A DNA stretch of 64,000 bases from Acanthochromis polyacanthus (GCF_021347895.1 NC_067116.1:38087677-38151676); one strand, 5' to 3'. Shown: positions 45,801-59,344, numbered from the stretch's first letter. A program made the numbers and translations. Notes: generated by a model not told the origin, from the letters alone.

Positions 45801-46687
45801 TATCTGATGCGCTGCCAGTGCGTCAAGCTGTCTGAATTTACCTGCTCTGCCTTCATGTCCCTCCTACTTTGGCAGCGATGAATATTAGGCTTATTGTTAT
45901 TCCTCTGGCTTGCCTCCCTCCCTTCAGCTCCCTGCCACCAATCCCCATGGTGCCAGCTCCATTTGCTTGTGTGACAGCTCAGGCATTTATTTATAGGCCA
46001 AATGCAATGATTGGGGCAGAGAGGTGGAGATGCAGAGAGGCAGAATGGAGGGCAGAGATGATGATTTGCCACCAGTGCGCTGTTTGCCCATCATTTTCCT
46101 TCTCCATTAAAGTCAGATTAGCTGCAAGAGTTCTCAAATCACTGTTTGAAATGTAGGGGGTGGAGGAGAATGAGGCTAAGAGGAGGTTAAGGAGGATGAG
46201 GACTTATATCTGATTTCAAATGAGTTATAGAATCTACAATAAGTCTGTTTTTTTTTTCATCTTCGCTGTTTAAGCGGCCTCGTATAGCCTTAGAGTGTGA
46301 CAGACAGCTCTTTGCTCATTCACACAAAGTGATTCCATTACCTTGAGTATATAACTTAAGGTAAGACTTAGATAATTGTGTCTTTATGCTTCACATGAAA
46401 CACAATAACAGCAAAGCTAAGAGCACTCTGAGGCAAAATGCTATCATGCCAGCATACTGCTCCCATTGACAGCATGCTGATGTTTAGCAGATATAATGAT
46501 TACCCTGCTGAACAGCTAATTTTAGTTTATTAGCTTGCTAGCATTTTCCCATTTCCAACAAAAATAAACCTTAGCTGGAGCTGATATGTATATTTGATGC
46601 GAACATATTTCAGTCTTCGTGGCTAAAACAAGATACAAAAAATGCATTTACATTCTACACTTGCTGTAATTATCAGATGTGCCCTTG
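42807..46687. other. Gene-poor stretch, possible long first intron
   Basis: No exon with correct phase after 42806 was found; for example, the open stretch near 43338-43424 with a GTAAGC donor puts a stop in the needed phase. Contains ordinary sequence and short runs only. Confidence 0.4.
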
Positions 46688-47030
46688 TGAACATAGACTG
46701 TAGTGCCTTAAACTTGCATTCTGTCTAACCAACAGCAGGGGGCAACTCCTCTGGCTGCAAATTGAAGTTTGGTTATGAGAAAACAACCCTACTTCTTACT
46801 TGATTTATGACCTCAGTAAACATTTCCCCAATGAGCTAATGGTTTCAATTGCTAGTTTTGAGATTTTGTGAAAACAATATGATGTTTATTTTGTTAATTA
46901 TGGCCCCACTTAGAGTAAAATAGGCTATAAAGCATGCTATGTGAAAAGGTGTGACTCCAAACATGGATGCATCGTGAGCCAAAGTCATTGTTGTCAAAGC
47001 TGTTAAAACACTCAAATTGTGCTACACTGA
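46688..47030. repeat. Fish interspersed repeat (unclassified)
   Basis: The motif order CCTTAAACTTGCATTCTGTC, AACAGCAGGGGGCAACTCCT, CTTGATTTATGACCTCAGTA, ATGGCCCCACTTAGAGTAAA, GGTGTGACTCCAAACATGGA and GTCAAAGCTG is one I know from many teleost genomes as a dispersed repeat. I cannot give its class. No flanking duplication was identified. Confidence 0.5.
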
Positions 47031-49200
47031 ACTAGCTCTATATTTGAATCCCTATCTGTCCTGTATTGCAACATCCGAGTTTCAATGTTATTACTGAAAT
47101 TAAACTGCAAAGCAATAAGACACCATGAAAATTGCTCAGTAAAGGCTTTGCCGGTCCCAATCTTATTGACAAACACGCATGATACAGAGACCCCACCCCA
47201 TAACTCACAAGACCCAATAGATTCAGTAGCAACTCCCTGGTACCAGACACCAAAAGGACATAGATCTTTAGGTCCATCCTATAGTGAAATGTACTATAAT
47301 ACTTGTACTCCTCATGACAGAGCAGATCTTGAGTAAAATTGTCTTCAAATTTAGACATTTCCTCAGCAAAATACAAAAACTACTTCAACTCACATGTCAA
47401 ATCTGTCATATTTATTTTTATCAAACAACATTTTAAAGGCTATATTGGCCAATTCCAATGACAATGCCGGTACCATTGTTCCTACCTAAACTTTATTACA
47501 GAGACTAAAAGGACACAAGTTGTTTAATGCAGCAGTTGACTTAAGGGGAGGATGTGTAGCCACTTACAGGCTAATGGGAAATAAGAATGTGATAGCAAAT
47601 ACAGTTGTGTGGTAATTATAATTTTTCACATTGGTGAATTCATTCAATCCAAAGCTTCTCTGAGGTCTGTTTCACTCGAGGTTTGATATCTCCTGTGTTC
47701 ATTTGCCCGAACCCCTCCCCAAAGCATAAAACACTGCAGATCCACATTTAAATTAGTCTCCAGGCAGCAGCCTTTGTTGATGAAGAGCACAACAGAAGCC
47801 ATTCGAGGAAAGCCAGAGCCAAGATTCTGTCCTCCTCATTATGTCCATATTGCGAATTGTTTTTTTGTGGACATGAAGTGAAAGAGAGCAATATTCTCCC
47901 AAGGGTGTCTCAATTTGTCCTGCAAAACACACTCGATGAAATGATAAAAATCTAAAGCACCGTCTCGCTTTAGCACTGCCTGGTTTGAGGAGAGATGAGA
48001 GCGGAGTGAAAAGGTCGGGGCTGAGTTTGGTTTGATTATTCGCACTTGGAGTTTTCTGTGACAAGCCAAATGCAATAAAATGTCCTGCAAACAGAAGCAG
48101 TTGGAGGGTGACGGAGGGACAGAGGCTGCAGTAAAGAAAGACAAAGCCTAGCTAGAATTCCTTCTTGTGCTTTTAATTGGAAAGAGTGTTAAAATGTGCT
48201 CTGAATGCCCAGTGTGTGCTTTAGTGTTGCCTTGTGAGTGTTAATGTGATGGGGGATGACAGGGCCACAGCAGGACACTTTGATGTTCAAGCTGTATCCC
48301 TTTCTAACCATCTTCCCTCCCCTAATAATTTGTAGCGTTACACCAACACAGATAATTGTGATATAAAGAGTCCTGGTGTGCGTGTGTCTGTGGTTGCGGT
48401 TATGGGCACTGGAGCAAAATTTAATGGTTAGTTCCTGTCACACTTCACTAAATAAGAGACAGCTCGGTACATCTTGTCCTTGAAAAACAGACCTTCTTTT
48501 CCCACCGCTTACGTGCACACGCACATGCAAAACATGGAGGTGGTTACAGAAGGCGGATGCTCGGTGGAATCACTCCTTTGAGGTGTCTTCTAACGGAAAC
48601 AGGTTTCATGTTTTATTCCTCTCCTTACTACCATGCTTAAGCACACAGAGAAAAACCAAAGGATTGCGCACTTGAGCCGCGTAAACAGACATTAAACAAA
48701 GAAATGTGTGCATAAAGGATGCCTGGGAGAGCCCGTGTGTTAATGCCGTAATGAGTGTAAGATTGATTTGACGGGATCTAGTGTCTCTTTGGCAGCAGGA
48801 GAATGCACTCAAGCGTAGTGTCTGTTGAGAACCTTTCATCTAGATGCCTCCGGGCCCTTCAGATACTCACACCTGCATATAGAGCGCCGAAAGAGACGGA
48901 AACTGACGGACCAGGAGGAAGGGAAACACATTTATCTATAGAATACATAAAGTGGTATAGGGTTATAATCTGAATGCTGCAGTGGTTTTTTAGTGATGTT
49001 TTGCATGTTGGACTCTGAACTGTACAGGTAACAAATATGCTGCTGCTTTGTCAGGACCCTCTTGTATGCACTGGGCTCCTTTTCGCAACACTTTTCAATG
49101 CAAAGGCCATTCAGACCTTAAAAAATGTTCAGTTTAAGACATTTATACCAGAAATACATCGCTCAATCTTCTTCTTTTCAGGTAACCAGAACCTTGCCTT
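47031..49200. other. Nothing recognised
   Basis: Unique-looking sequence. ORFs on both strands are short and lack splice context. Confidence 0.4.
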
Positions 49201-49204
49201 GTAA

Positions 49205-49300
49205 AATGAAAGCCAAAGTCAAACTTTATTGCTAGTATCTCGACATACAGAGAAACTGAGATGCCGTTTCCCACAGTACACAAAAAGAAAAGTCTAACAT
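49205..49300 (-). mobile_element. LINE 3-prime tail (minus strand)
   Basis: CCAAAGTCAAACTTTATTGC, TCGACATACAGAGAAACTGA and GATGCCGTTTCCC follow the pattern of a common fish non-LTR 3-prime end read in reverse. Only the end is present. Confidence 0.5.
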
Positions 49301-51042
49301 TTAGGCACACATTAAAGATAGGAAAGAATACAAATGCCAAAATATAAATACAGCGCAGATAAGTACAGGACATGAGGTTAATGCTGTAGAAGACTGTATT
49401 TTGACTCAAGCTATGGTCTTTTCCTGTTTTCAACCACGTAGTTTTACTATTTTTGTGTATAAATTGGCATTATATGACTTAATTTATTTGAATTTAATTG
49501 AACTTAGTCAAGCAGCGAGTGAAAATGAAAATAAGTGTGTAAATATGGGACTTCAATTATCGAATTAAATGAAGTTAAGTGTATAATAGTGATTCAACAC
49601 AGGACATGAACCTCACTCTAACCGATGTCAAAGTTCTTAGTGCCTCTCAGTAATTGTCCACATTTAATGCCCTGGGAAAGATGAGAATTAGTTCTTATAT
49701 GCGATACTCAAATCAAAATGAGAATGTTACAAGTGCCACAAGCAGACGTTAGCTTTTTAAAGTCACCGTCCTCACAGTGGAATAGAGGGACTTGGTTCTG
49801 CTGACAAGTTGATACGAAAATTTATGACCACAATGTGCGACTGGCTCATCACACTCCATGTGGCAGATGATTTAATTTCTACTTTCAGGGCCGCTTTGCC
49901 TTTTTTAAAGAACAAAACTTCCACTGATGACAGGGACTTCGATTTGACTCAGTGAAACAGAGGGCCAGGCTATTATTAGAACCGCACCATTATTTCATTT
50001 GGCAGGTCCACACTGTGCCTCAATTACCTGCTGCTAATTAAACTATTATGCTGCTTGAATGTGATCTTTTCATATGACATTTTAGTAATTCTGCTGATAT
50101 TGCAAGTGACACATATTTTCAGCCTTCCTCTCCCTGCATTCTAGTTTTTCTCCCCATGCTTTTATTTTGATTTCCAGTCGTTTTGGTTCCATGTTTCGAT
50201 GGTATCAATCTGCCTGATCATATCGATCGCTTGTGCTTCCTGCCTTTGATGTTGTTTGTTCCGAGGATCAGCAATGCAATTAGCGAAGGAAATGTTATGA
50301 TGAATTGTGGAAATCATGGCCAAGTGACAAATAAATATCCAGGTTTAAGGAAAAAAGATTTTCCTTGAGGAAACCTTCTGAGAAAATATGACTTTCTCAT
50401 CACATTTCTTGTCTTTGATAGCTTGAGGTAGACAGAAAGGTATCTGATAAACCAAGTGGAAGCATGTGTAAACCTTCCTTTTTTTCTGAATGTGTGAAAA
50501 ATGTGTGTTTGTTTATGTGCCAGGATGACATTTATTCAATTTTTAATGTGTGCAGACAAGATACACTGTCATCGTGTGGGAGCATTTGCTGAATGTTTTG
50601 TTTACCGAGCTACATTTAGAAAGCTGACAGGCATGGAAAAGGGAAGAAACAGAGGTTGCAGGGAAGTGTATCTTTGTGTGTTTGTGTGTACATTATGGTG
50701 GTGGTGGGTAGAAGGTTTAAAAAAAAAAACAGGATGGGTGACACTTTTTAATACACAAACATGTGCGCGGCTCCTTCAGAAGCACATGCCTGATAACCTT
50801 TATTGCTGGAGTTCGTAGAAAATAATGATTTTTTTTTTCTTTAAACCCTGCTGGAAGGTACTGTAGTTGTGACTCCTTATAGGTAAAGATTCATTTATAT
50901 TATTTTAAAGATCAATCACACTCCCACCTACTTCATGAGTCCTTTTCACTGCTGTATGAAGTCCTGTGCCTCTATGGAAACAGAACAACAATGACTAAAA
51001 TTAGAGAGAACTCAGAAATGTTTCCTGTTGGGAATGACACAG
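49301..51042. other. Possible intron or regulatory DNA
   Basis: No exon supported. The part 49985-50110 has homeodomain-type words (CAATTAC, CTAATTA) in a low-repeat context and may be conserved regulatory DNA; this is a guess from appearance. Confidence 0.3.
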
Positions 51043-51648
51043 CTATAATGCTAGCCTAGCCATGCTAGACCAATGTTTCTGACGGCACAAGGGTCTAGGG
51101 AAGCTCGACAGGGAGGGAGGCGGGCTAAAAGGTTGTCTATCAAATCCCTCTGCAGCAATTGGGTAGGTATACAACCAATCAACGCAAATAGGCTGACGGA
51201 GTTCCGAGAGCACCAGCGGATTGTGACGAAGTCCCATTAGCTTCCCAACCAGCGGAGCCGCGGAGCCGCGGAGCCAACTGGTATATTAAGGATTTGCCAT
51301 ATCCCATCGGCATAAGTCCAAATACGTCTTTCTTCTCAATGAGACATTTAAGTGCTGTCCTTTGTTTATCTTTCAAGTTGAATTTTAGCTTCAAATCTTT
51401 AAGGGCTGTGGCCAAAGCCGAGTCGAAAGATAACTGTTTATTGTGCGCCAGTTGTTTCTGTCAGAATCGTCACGCCTCTGTCGTCACTTAGTTACGCCCG
51501 CCTTCTGACTCTACACTTCATGGTGATTGGTCCGGCCAGTTTTAGGAGAATCCAGCCTCGAGCCTTATGGAGGGTAACTAGACCCACCCTGGCAGAGAAT
51601 TAAATTCGTTGCCGTGGGTTGTCTAGCGCGGCTAGGCTACTATAATGC
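51043..51648 (-). mobile_element. 588-bp TIR transposon-like unit with RecQ-helicase-like fragment
   Basis: Ends are TAGCCTAGCCATGCTAGACC (51052 on) and its inverted partner finishing GGCTAGGCTA at 51639. The outer inverted repeat is about 20 bp with few mismatches. The unit is bracketed by a 9-bp direct duplication, CTATAATGC (51043-51051 and 51640-51648). On the minus strand about 51460-51275 reads as helicase N-terminus: FNLKDKQRTALKCLIEKK, then a Walker A, LMPMGYGKSLIYQLAP, as in RecQ-type helicases. No DEAH box, helicase C domain or transposase follows, and no ATG starts the frame, so the unit is non-autonomous. The flanking duplication shows that it was inserted by a transposase. The 9-bp duplication rules out piggyBac and Tc1; the superfamily stays open. 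Confidence 0.72.
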
Positions 51649-54600
51649 CACAAATTATTTTTTTAAAAAAAGATAAATCACTCAACCTGGAACCAGCATG
51701 TACAACAAGTCTCCCAAATGTCCAAAGGTGTTATTAATATTGGAGAAAAGGCAATTACACATGATTGACATTTTACAATTTGTGTGTTATACATCAGCTC
51801 TATAAAGATGTTTCATCAATGCTTAGGATTACGCGTCCCTTGCCAACTATATTTATGTCTCTTCAAGCAAAGTGAAGCATCACTCTAAGTAGTTACCCAG
51901 TAGTTTATCATTATCTTAACAAGTGCCTCCTTTCAAGTATTTAATCATCAACTTCAGACCACATATACAGCACATTAGTATCCACATTCAAGTCATTTTC
52001 TGTAAAATTATTCCTTGAAAAAGCTACTAGTCTCCCTATAGGTGTGGTATTTGTGATTAGAATGTGTGCAAAGGTTCACTCTGCCCTCCTAGCTCAGTTT
52101 AATTGCACTGATTTGGAAGAATGGGCTGAATAAAATCAGTTAAATGAATAAAATTACGAGGTTCACTTACAGAATAATCAACTCACAGCACTGTCCTGGC
52201 GAAATGAAGGACAGTGGAACAGTTTTGGATTTTGCACCAACATTCCTCTCAGTATAAAAGGATAAAACAGAAAATTTGTTGTTAGCAGCGTGGAGATGAT
52301 TTTGGCATATCATGACTCGACCAGCATTGAAGTATGGATAAATATGGCGTCAGGGTCCCATATAGCTTCATGGCCACATGTAAAATCCGTCTGGAAATGT
52401 AGTGACTAAGACGGGTCTCAGAGCAAATTTAGAGTTGAAGCTGAAAGTCGATAAAAGGGCAAAGTAAGAATGTTGGCCCTGACAGGAAGTAGTTGGATCA
52501 AGAAGGTGAACATGTTTCTTCCTTCACTTTGCTCATAAAGATGAATAAAACCAAGGCTGGGTGCTCTCAGTGTCATCAACTTTGTCCTTCAGGTAGGCGT
52601 TTTCTTCTTCAGGTGTTGTCAGGTCGTTGATGTTATCTTTTCTGACTTTGATGATAAAGATCCCTGAATGCTGCTAAGAGCTTGGATGGACAAGGGAAGC
52701 CTCGGCCTGATCCACAGCAAGGAGGTAACAGTTTGCACGGAGAAAATCTACTCTACAGCAGGAGAATAATCTGACTCACAGATCAGTTAGTGAGAGCTTT
52801 TTACGATAGGCCCAAATCAAAGGAACGGCTTAAGACCTCTGACCTGGATCTGAGATAATCAGAAGCCACCCGTGAACGAAGTGGGAGGATGAACAGTTTT
52901 CGGATAATTGTGAACTAATCATTACACCTAATGATTCACTAAAATAGTATCTTTCAGCTGGTTCTTTAATCAATATCTCCAACAAAGTCTAGGATTAGGG
53001 GATATTAGGAAAATACTAGCAACACACTAACAATCAGCTCATCTCTGATCCACTCCCTGATTCGTTTTTTTTACCCACACTTTTGTGCATCGCATTGTAG
53101 CGTCTTTAAAATTGTGTATTCTGCTGCTGTCGCCTCGTTCTTCTGCTTCACTCAGGGTCAGATTTCAACAAGAACACTTGAGCTGCCTCCTCTGTTTCTT
53201 CCAACTCTCCAGCCATTCGTGCTCAATCAGCTTTATGCGCGATAGAAAAACAGATTTTAGCAAAGCTTTTAGAATTGCCTCATTTATTTTGTAGAGGATC
53301 ATCTTTGCTGTCATGTCTCTGTGATTAGAATCCTACTTTCAGCTTGTTTTGCGATTGATTTCAGATGTGGGATGATATAAGGAGTCGATTACTATATTTG
53401 CCTTCTGGCTTTCTTCCCAAATCCTGGTTGACCTTTGAGCCCGAGTATTTACGTTTGAAAAGCTTCAGCAGACACATGTAACACATTAAACCGCTGAAGA
53501 CATGATCCCATCTACAGACGAGTGGCAGTATTTATTCAGAGGTTTGTTGTCAGATTTGTTGTCAGTCAGTGGAACATGAGAGAATTTCTTTCCTTGAATC
53601 ATCACAATAGGAGCAAAATTAGTATTTATAGTGAGAGACAACATTAGTCTCCATCACTCTTTCATTTTGATGCATGTTATTTAGAGATTATTGTCTGTTA
53701 CAGATCTTTATCTCAGAACAGCTGTCTAATAAAAATAAATGTGAGATAATGAAGAGAAAACAATGCAGCTACGGTTAGAAATCAATTCTAATATCACATC
53801 CACTCTCCAACAATGGCTCTAAGCTTTTTTTTTGGAAACATCTTACTTATTAATGGTGACCTCTGATTCTTGACAGAGCAACAAACATGTTTGCCTGATT
53901 TTGGCAATGTGTTTGTGTCTAAACTAGAATCTGTGTCTTATATCAAAAGAAAAAGAAAACAGACAGAACAACCCTTTCATTTTCTCCTGGCAGGAAGTGT
54001 AGGCAGGGAGTGAGATGTTAAAGCAGGAACACCTCTGAGATGACAACAAAGGAAGCATGAAGAAGATTAGCGAGTGAAGTGAGAGTTGGACAAAAGAGAT
54101 GAGAGAAATCAACCTTCTATCATCTTTGCTTGGATCAAAGTAAATGAAGTGGCTTTGGAATCCAGAACCTGCTGGATGTGCAAATGTTTGAAGGTCCTTA
54201 AGAAACTTTGGTCCCATAAGCAGGACTCATTCCACCACATTGTTGGATCCTTGCTGAGATAAGTATCCTTTTTACTTACCAAATCTCCAGGCTTCTTCTG
54301 TTATCTTCTGTCTTATAGCTTGTTATTCTGTTTTGCCTTGTTTAGTAATTATATATAATTTTTGCAAACAAATAGATTTTATTAGCATTTCTTTTTATTG
54401 TGGTTTGTCTCTCAACATGTTCAACACTTTGGTCAGCTTTCTCCTGATTGCCTGCATGGAAATATTCCACCTAAATAATTTCCACCTGCTGCTATTTTGA
54501 ATGAACAGCAAAGCTGCATCCTTTGTTTCGCCCCATGAAGACCGTGATTGTTTTAAAGAAATACAGACAAGACAATGTTCTGTCGAATAGTTTGGCAATG

Positions 54601-55430
54601 TAAGACTAACTCCTGCCTGACTAGGATTTTCACTGTATGATTTTTGACTCTTCAGACTTCTGGAGATTTAACTCCTGACCCATTGCTGACCACTGCTCGT
54701 CTCAGTGTTTCAGTAAACTTTCCTCCATCTGATAAGTCCGTCAGTTGTGCTTTAAAGTTCCACTTCTGCTTTGCTGCATCACTTTATAAACAACATCTGA
54801 CTTGCATACATCTTCTTTTCACTTGTGGAATTTTGGAATCTCATATCACTACAGTATCACTGGTCAGAAAAAGCAGCGTTGTAGCAATGATTCATACATA
54901 TTAATTCTTTTTAATTATCAAATACATATCTCCCTCGATGTTTTGGCCCTGTAACTTTTGAATCTTAAGTTTGCATATTGGTTTAATGGTTATTTCAGAG
55001 TGATGCTAATGGAATATGGTTATTTCTTTATCTTTTGGACTGGAACAGACTGTTCACTTTATGTTTAATTTCTGGTGGTACTGTAGCTTTAAGAGCTGGC
55101 AGTTTGGCTCACCGGAACGTGAGATTATGGGAAGAAACGCCAGGTTCGCAGTGGAGACACACGGTTTTCTTACCGTGTCCCGTCCTGTGTTTGTTTTGAA
55201 AGCCTTTTTTGTGAATTAATCAGCGACACAATGTAAATAAATACATTCTTGTTTTTTCATAACCTGGACTTGGACTGGATTGTTCAATACAACTGGGATT
55301 GGACATGAGTAAACCAGAGATAACTGCTAACTAGCATTAGCCAGTACAGATATTTTACTATTTATGTTCATAGTCTTTTCCACAGAATGGCTATAGAAAA
55401 ATATTTCACCATGACAATGGTGAATGTGTT
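51649..55430. other. Nothing recognised
   Basis: Low-GC sequence without supportable exons. ORFs are short, on both strands, and without domains. Confidence 0.4.
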
Positions 55431-55490
55431 CCTGCCTGTAAAGTGTCTTTGAGTCCCCAGAAAAGGGCTATATAAATAAAATGTGTTATA
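55431..55490 (+). mobile_element. SINE/LINE 3-prime tail
   Basis: CTGTAAAGTGTCTTTGAGTC then CCCAGAAAAGGGCTATATAA then ATAAAATG is the widely shared fish retroposon tail (TGTAAAGCG-CTTTGAGT...GCTATATAAAT). The body upstream is not identifiable. Confidence 0.5.
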
Positions 55491-56476
55491 ATTATGCATG
55501 CCCGAAGGAGCTCAGTTTTTTTTGTATTTAATGCAGTTCACAATTTTTTACTGAATTTATTCAGCATGTGGAAGAACTACAATAACTAATATTTAATAAA
55601 TTCATATTGTCATAGATGTTTTGGGCCTAATGCAATCCAAATAATATTGGTAGAATCACATCATTTTTTATCTAGAAATTGTGAAGAGAAATAGTAAATC
55701 TAAGCAGCACTGAAGTGGGAACTAGCATTTGCACGTTTAGGAGAAACTTCCAGTCCAGTAAATGACCCAAACGCTCTGGTCTCTTATTGCTGTTGCACTT
55801 AGCCTGTATTTTCTTGGTGAGCGTTTGGTAAAAACTGCTCATAAATCTTAAAGCTTTGTTTAATAGGAGTTATTTGATGCTGTTTCGATGTCCAACTATA
55901 TAAAAGTTTGAAAACCTGCCAAAATCTCAAGGCAGGATATTCAGAACTACTGGGTGGGCTGAAGCTATAACAGGGTGGTGGGTTGCTTTTGCACAAACCC
56001 TGCAGGAGATCTCTCTTTGGTGTGTGCTGCCACAGTGTTTCCTGCCAGCCAGCCAGTCATGCCTTGAACATGTCCAAAGAAAGATGGAGAGCAGAGAGAT
56101 TTTTGAGCCATGTTTCAACGTCTCTCCGTAGAATTTTAGCAGCATCTTGAGATGATTCCTCCTTTACAATCTGGACACACTAAGTGGACTTCAAAATTCA
56201 GTTCCTTAAAAACTGTGTGTTCCACTTTGTACAACAGGCATTCAAACTGTGGCTTATTTAACGACAAACTCTCCACTTCTAATTTCCAGCCCTTCAGCTG
56301 TTTTCCTTCGGAACCCTGCGGGGGACTCGCTGACAGGGGTCAGGGCTGCTCTGAGGAATGTGACTAGAAAAAGAAGTGTTCTCATGGTGACAGAATGGGA
56401 GCGATGCCCACTAGCAGCTCGCCCTATGCCATCTCCGCCGGAAAAATCAATGTGGGGAGACGGAGAAAAGGGATAC

Positions 56477-56634
56477 AGAGAGGAGAGAAGAGGAAGAGAG
56501 GAGGAGAAAAGAGGAGAAAAGAGGAGAAGAGACGAGAGGGCAGGGGTAATTTAGATGTAGAGGCAAGAAAAAAGAATGCCTGAGGACCAGTAAATTGATA
56601 ATAAGATCCAGACAGCGGCGGGGGGGGGGGGGGG
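56477..56634. repeat. Polypurine tract and G15 run
   Basis: 56477-56532 is an unbroken purine run of 56 nt with a 10-bp period GAGGAGAAAA. A run of 15 G residues follows at 56620-56634. Both are prone to triplex or quadruplex structure and to sequencing error. Confidence 0.85.
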
Positions 56635-57199
56635 TCTCACTTTTCTTTCAGCTATTACCACTTGTCACTCACATCGATTTTGCTCCAGTTGCCATAGAAA
56701 CCAAACCCAGCTACACCCCAGTAAAAAGACCTTTGCAGGGACTCGAGTTAAAACTGTAGCTGATCATTACAATATGCTGCCATGAAATTTCCCTCTCAGT
56801 GAAGTTTCTGTTTCGTAGTTCCAATCAGGCTTGATAAGAGAACTGGCAGAAAGAGAAGCAGAGCAGACAGAAGAAACAGAATAGGTAATCATGGATGCAA
56901 CTCATTACATAAATTCTCAATAATTGATGCACTTTTTCCTTTCCATAAATGCATTTCATGTCATATTCCGCACTTATAGGTACTGAGTTTCCGGCTGTCC
57001 TCATGCGTTTGTACGTGCCACTGCTGGCTGCCAAGAAGGCTTTCCCAATTTTCAGTAATTGGGTTCACTGTCTCGCTCTGCAGAGTCCTGATTGTGGTTC
57101 TGTTTTGTTTCCCGTTGGAGGAACGCTGTCACATAATTCTGATTATGTAAATGACTCGTCTTTCATATGGCCCTCTGAGTTGTTTATCACAGCCCCTCC

Positions 57200-58085
57200 T
57201 TTTCGCTGATGGATTATATAAATAGAAAATTAACTTTGGGGGGATTTGGAAGTTGAGATAACAAAGCGGCAAGAAAACAATAATGTGCACATTCAATTAG
57301 CTTCACAGCAGTTTGTGCGCTGATTATATAGGGTGCAGGAAACTTCATCAAAAACAGTACATTATGGTAAACACAGGCTTAAAGTTTGTTTTTCAAGGCT
57401 GGTTATCATTCCTAACACAGAAAAACACGGGAATAAGATGCAAAATAAGTGTGCATTTCTAATCACCTGAGGATTTCATTTCTTCTTTGACAAACAAAAT
57501 CTCCAAGTCCAGACAAAGATCTGCTTTAGTAAGGCAATCAACAGAGGTGTAGAGGAATTTTGTTTGCCTTGACGGGCAGTTGCTAAGGGCAGACTCCCCG
57601 GTGACCTGCGAGACGGCAGGTTAATGTGGATGCTGCCATAAGAACGCCGGTCGGAGAGAACCGGACGGAAGAATCAAAACACAGTCAACTAAATGTTTGC
57701 AGAGAAAGAGCAAATCAAAACCCTGGAGAGACGAAGAAGCGAAGGAGAGAAAATGGAAGACGGACATGCAGTGGAAGGCCTTTTGTTTTTCTAACTGCTT
57801 TCACAGATTCAATTTTCAGCGATCATCTATTCGTGTTTTTCCCATGTCTGCTTTTGAATTATGTGATAATTGCCATAATTATAAAGAGTCAGTCAGAAGG
57901 GAGGGGCACTGATTTCTATAGCTTTTTTGGATTTTTGCCAGATCACTGTAATTAGTAAAAATAAAGCCTGAAGGTTTGCCATAGTCATAGGAGACGTGAG
58001 TTGTTGGCGCTAAAATTGTCAACAGCGGATGTAATTAATCAAGAGGCATTTTCTGTAACACTGCCAGTATGCCATAACTGGTGGG
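57200..58085. promoter_or_regulatory. Candidate conserved non-coding blocks
   Basis: 57200-57345 and 57810-58085 are repeat-free, rich in AT-hook and homeodomain-type words (TAATTAATC at 58032-58040, CATAATTATAAA near 57875) and non-coding. They resemble vertebrate developmental enhancers in texture. This is appearance only; conservation cannot be tested here. Confidence 0.25.
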
Positions 58086-58514
58086 CTTTATGAGAAGGTA
58101 CAAAGAGGAAGAGAACAGGGCTGAAAAAGAAAAACAAAGGCTCCCTATTGTATTACTAGTTGTATAAGCAGGAAGTACAAGCGATTCATGTCATTCAGAA
58201 CACAGTCTTTGCACTGGCTGTATGTGGCTTTTAGACATCATCTGACTTAACATGCATCCACCAAGTCGAGATGTAGTGAAGGACAAGCACAGGTACAAGA
58301 TGAGACGGGCTCTGTCTGCACTTTTTGGGATATTTTGACAAAGATTTTGTAGTTTAAACAACTAGAAATGGAGTTGAGTAAAAGTACAAACCTAATTTGA
58401 ATGTACTAAGACAAACTTAGCACAACATACCACTTCAGTTGTGGTGAAATGAGTATTTAAGTTCAGTAAATTTACTTAATTTCAGTGAACAGACCTGTTT
58501 TATTAACCTGAATT

Positions 58515-58690
58515 ACATTTACAAGTTCAAATAACTACCCTAAACAGTTGAATCAATTAACAAATCTAAATCAAAACAAAATAGAAAAAAAGTCACACAA
58601 CTAGCTGTTTTAATTGACTTAAAATAGATTTGCAAGTTCAAACAACTACTCTAAGGAGTTCAATAAATGAACAAATTCAAATAAATGAAA
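58515..58690. repeat. Diverged tandem duplication, period about 111 bp
   Basis: ACAAGTTCAAATAACTACCC (58521 on) recurs as GCAAGTTCAAACAACTACTC (58632 on). The similarity continues into CAGTTGAATCAATTAACAAAT and its counterpart. It looks like an old tandem or interspersed repeat array of about two units. Confidence 0.6.
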
Positions 58691-59327
58691 CTCACACAAA
58701 GGGTTGACACAGCAAGAAATGTTTAATCAAGACAATAAAATAAATTTCTTGATTTAACTCAAACATTTTAGGCAGCCCTTTCATTCAAATCTAAATATCT
58801 GAGTGACACTCCGTGAATGTCTTCTAGGAGAGAAATATGTGCTGTCATTCCCATTTTTAAGCCAAGTCGTTTCTCTAATCTTGAAATTACTGATGGATTT
58901 TTACTTCCGGTGTGAACTTTGATCAGAGTGAACTGTCTAAAACCAGCTGTGACACATCGGATAACCGTGACGCTCTATGAATGGTTCTCATGCAGACCTC
59001 CACAAATGCACAACTGAGTTATAGCTACTTCCTTTAGCTTTGGTCTAATCTCAGCCTTGTTTACATCAAACACAGCACACAAACTGCTAGATTAATGGAT
59101 GGATTTCACTCACTCCTGCTCTGATAAGCAAGGCTGCACCTAATTGTTATCATAATGAATTCAAACTGTATACTTGAATCAGCAGCCGCTACATTTGGAT
59201 GAGACATGCGTTAGGGATTTATACTTCTCCAGCTCTTTTCGTTTTTTGACCTATAAAAATTGTAGGCTAAATCTCATTTTGTGGCTTCTGTGCTGGTTTT
59301 GTCCTGAGGTTTGGCCCCGATTTAGGG

Positions 59328-59344
59328 AAAAAAAAAAAAAAAAA
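59328..59344. repeat. Poly(A) run
   Basis: A run of 17 adenines. No target duplication or retroposon body was recognised beside it. Confidence 0.8.
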
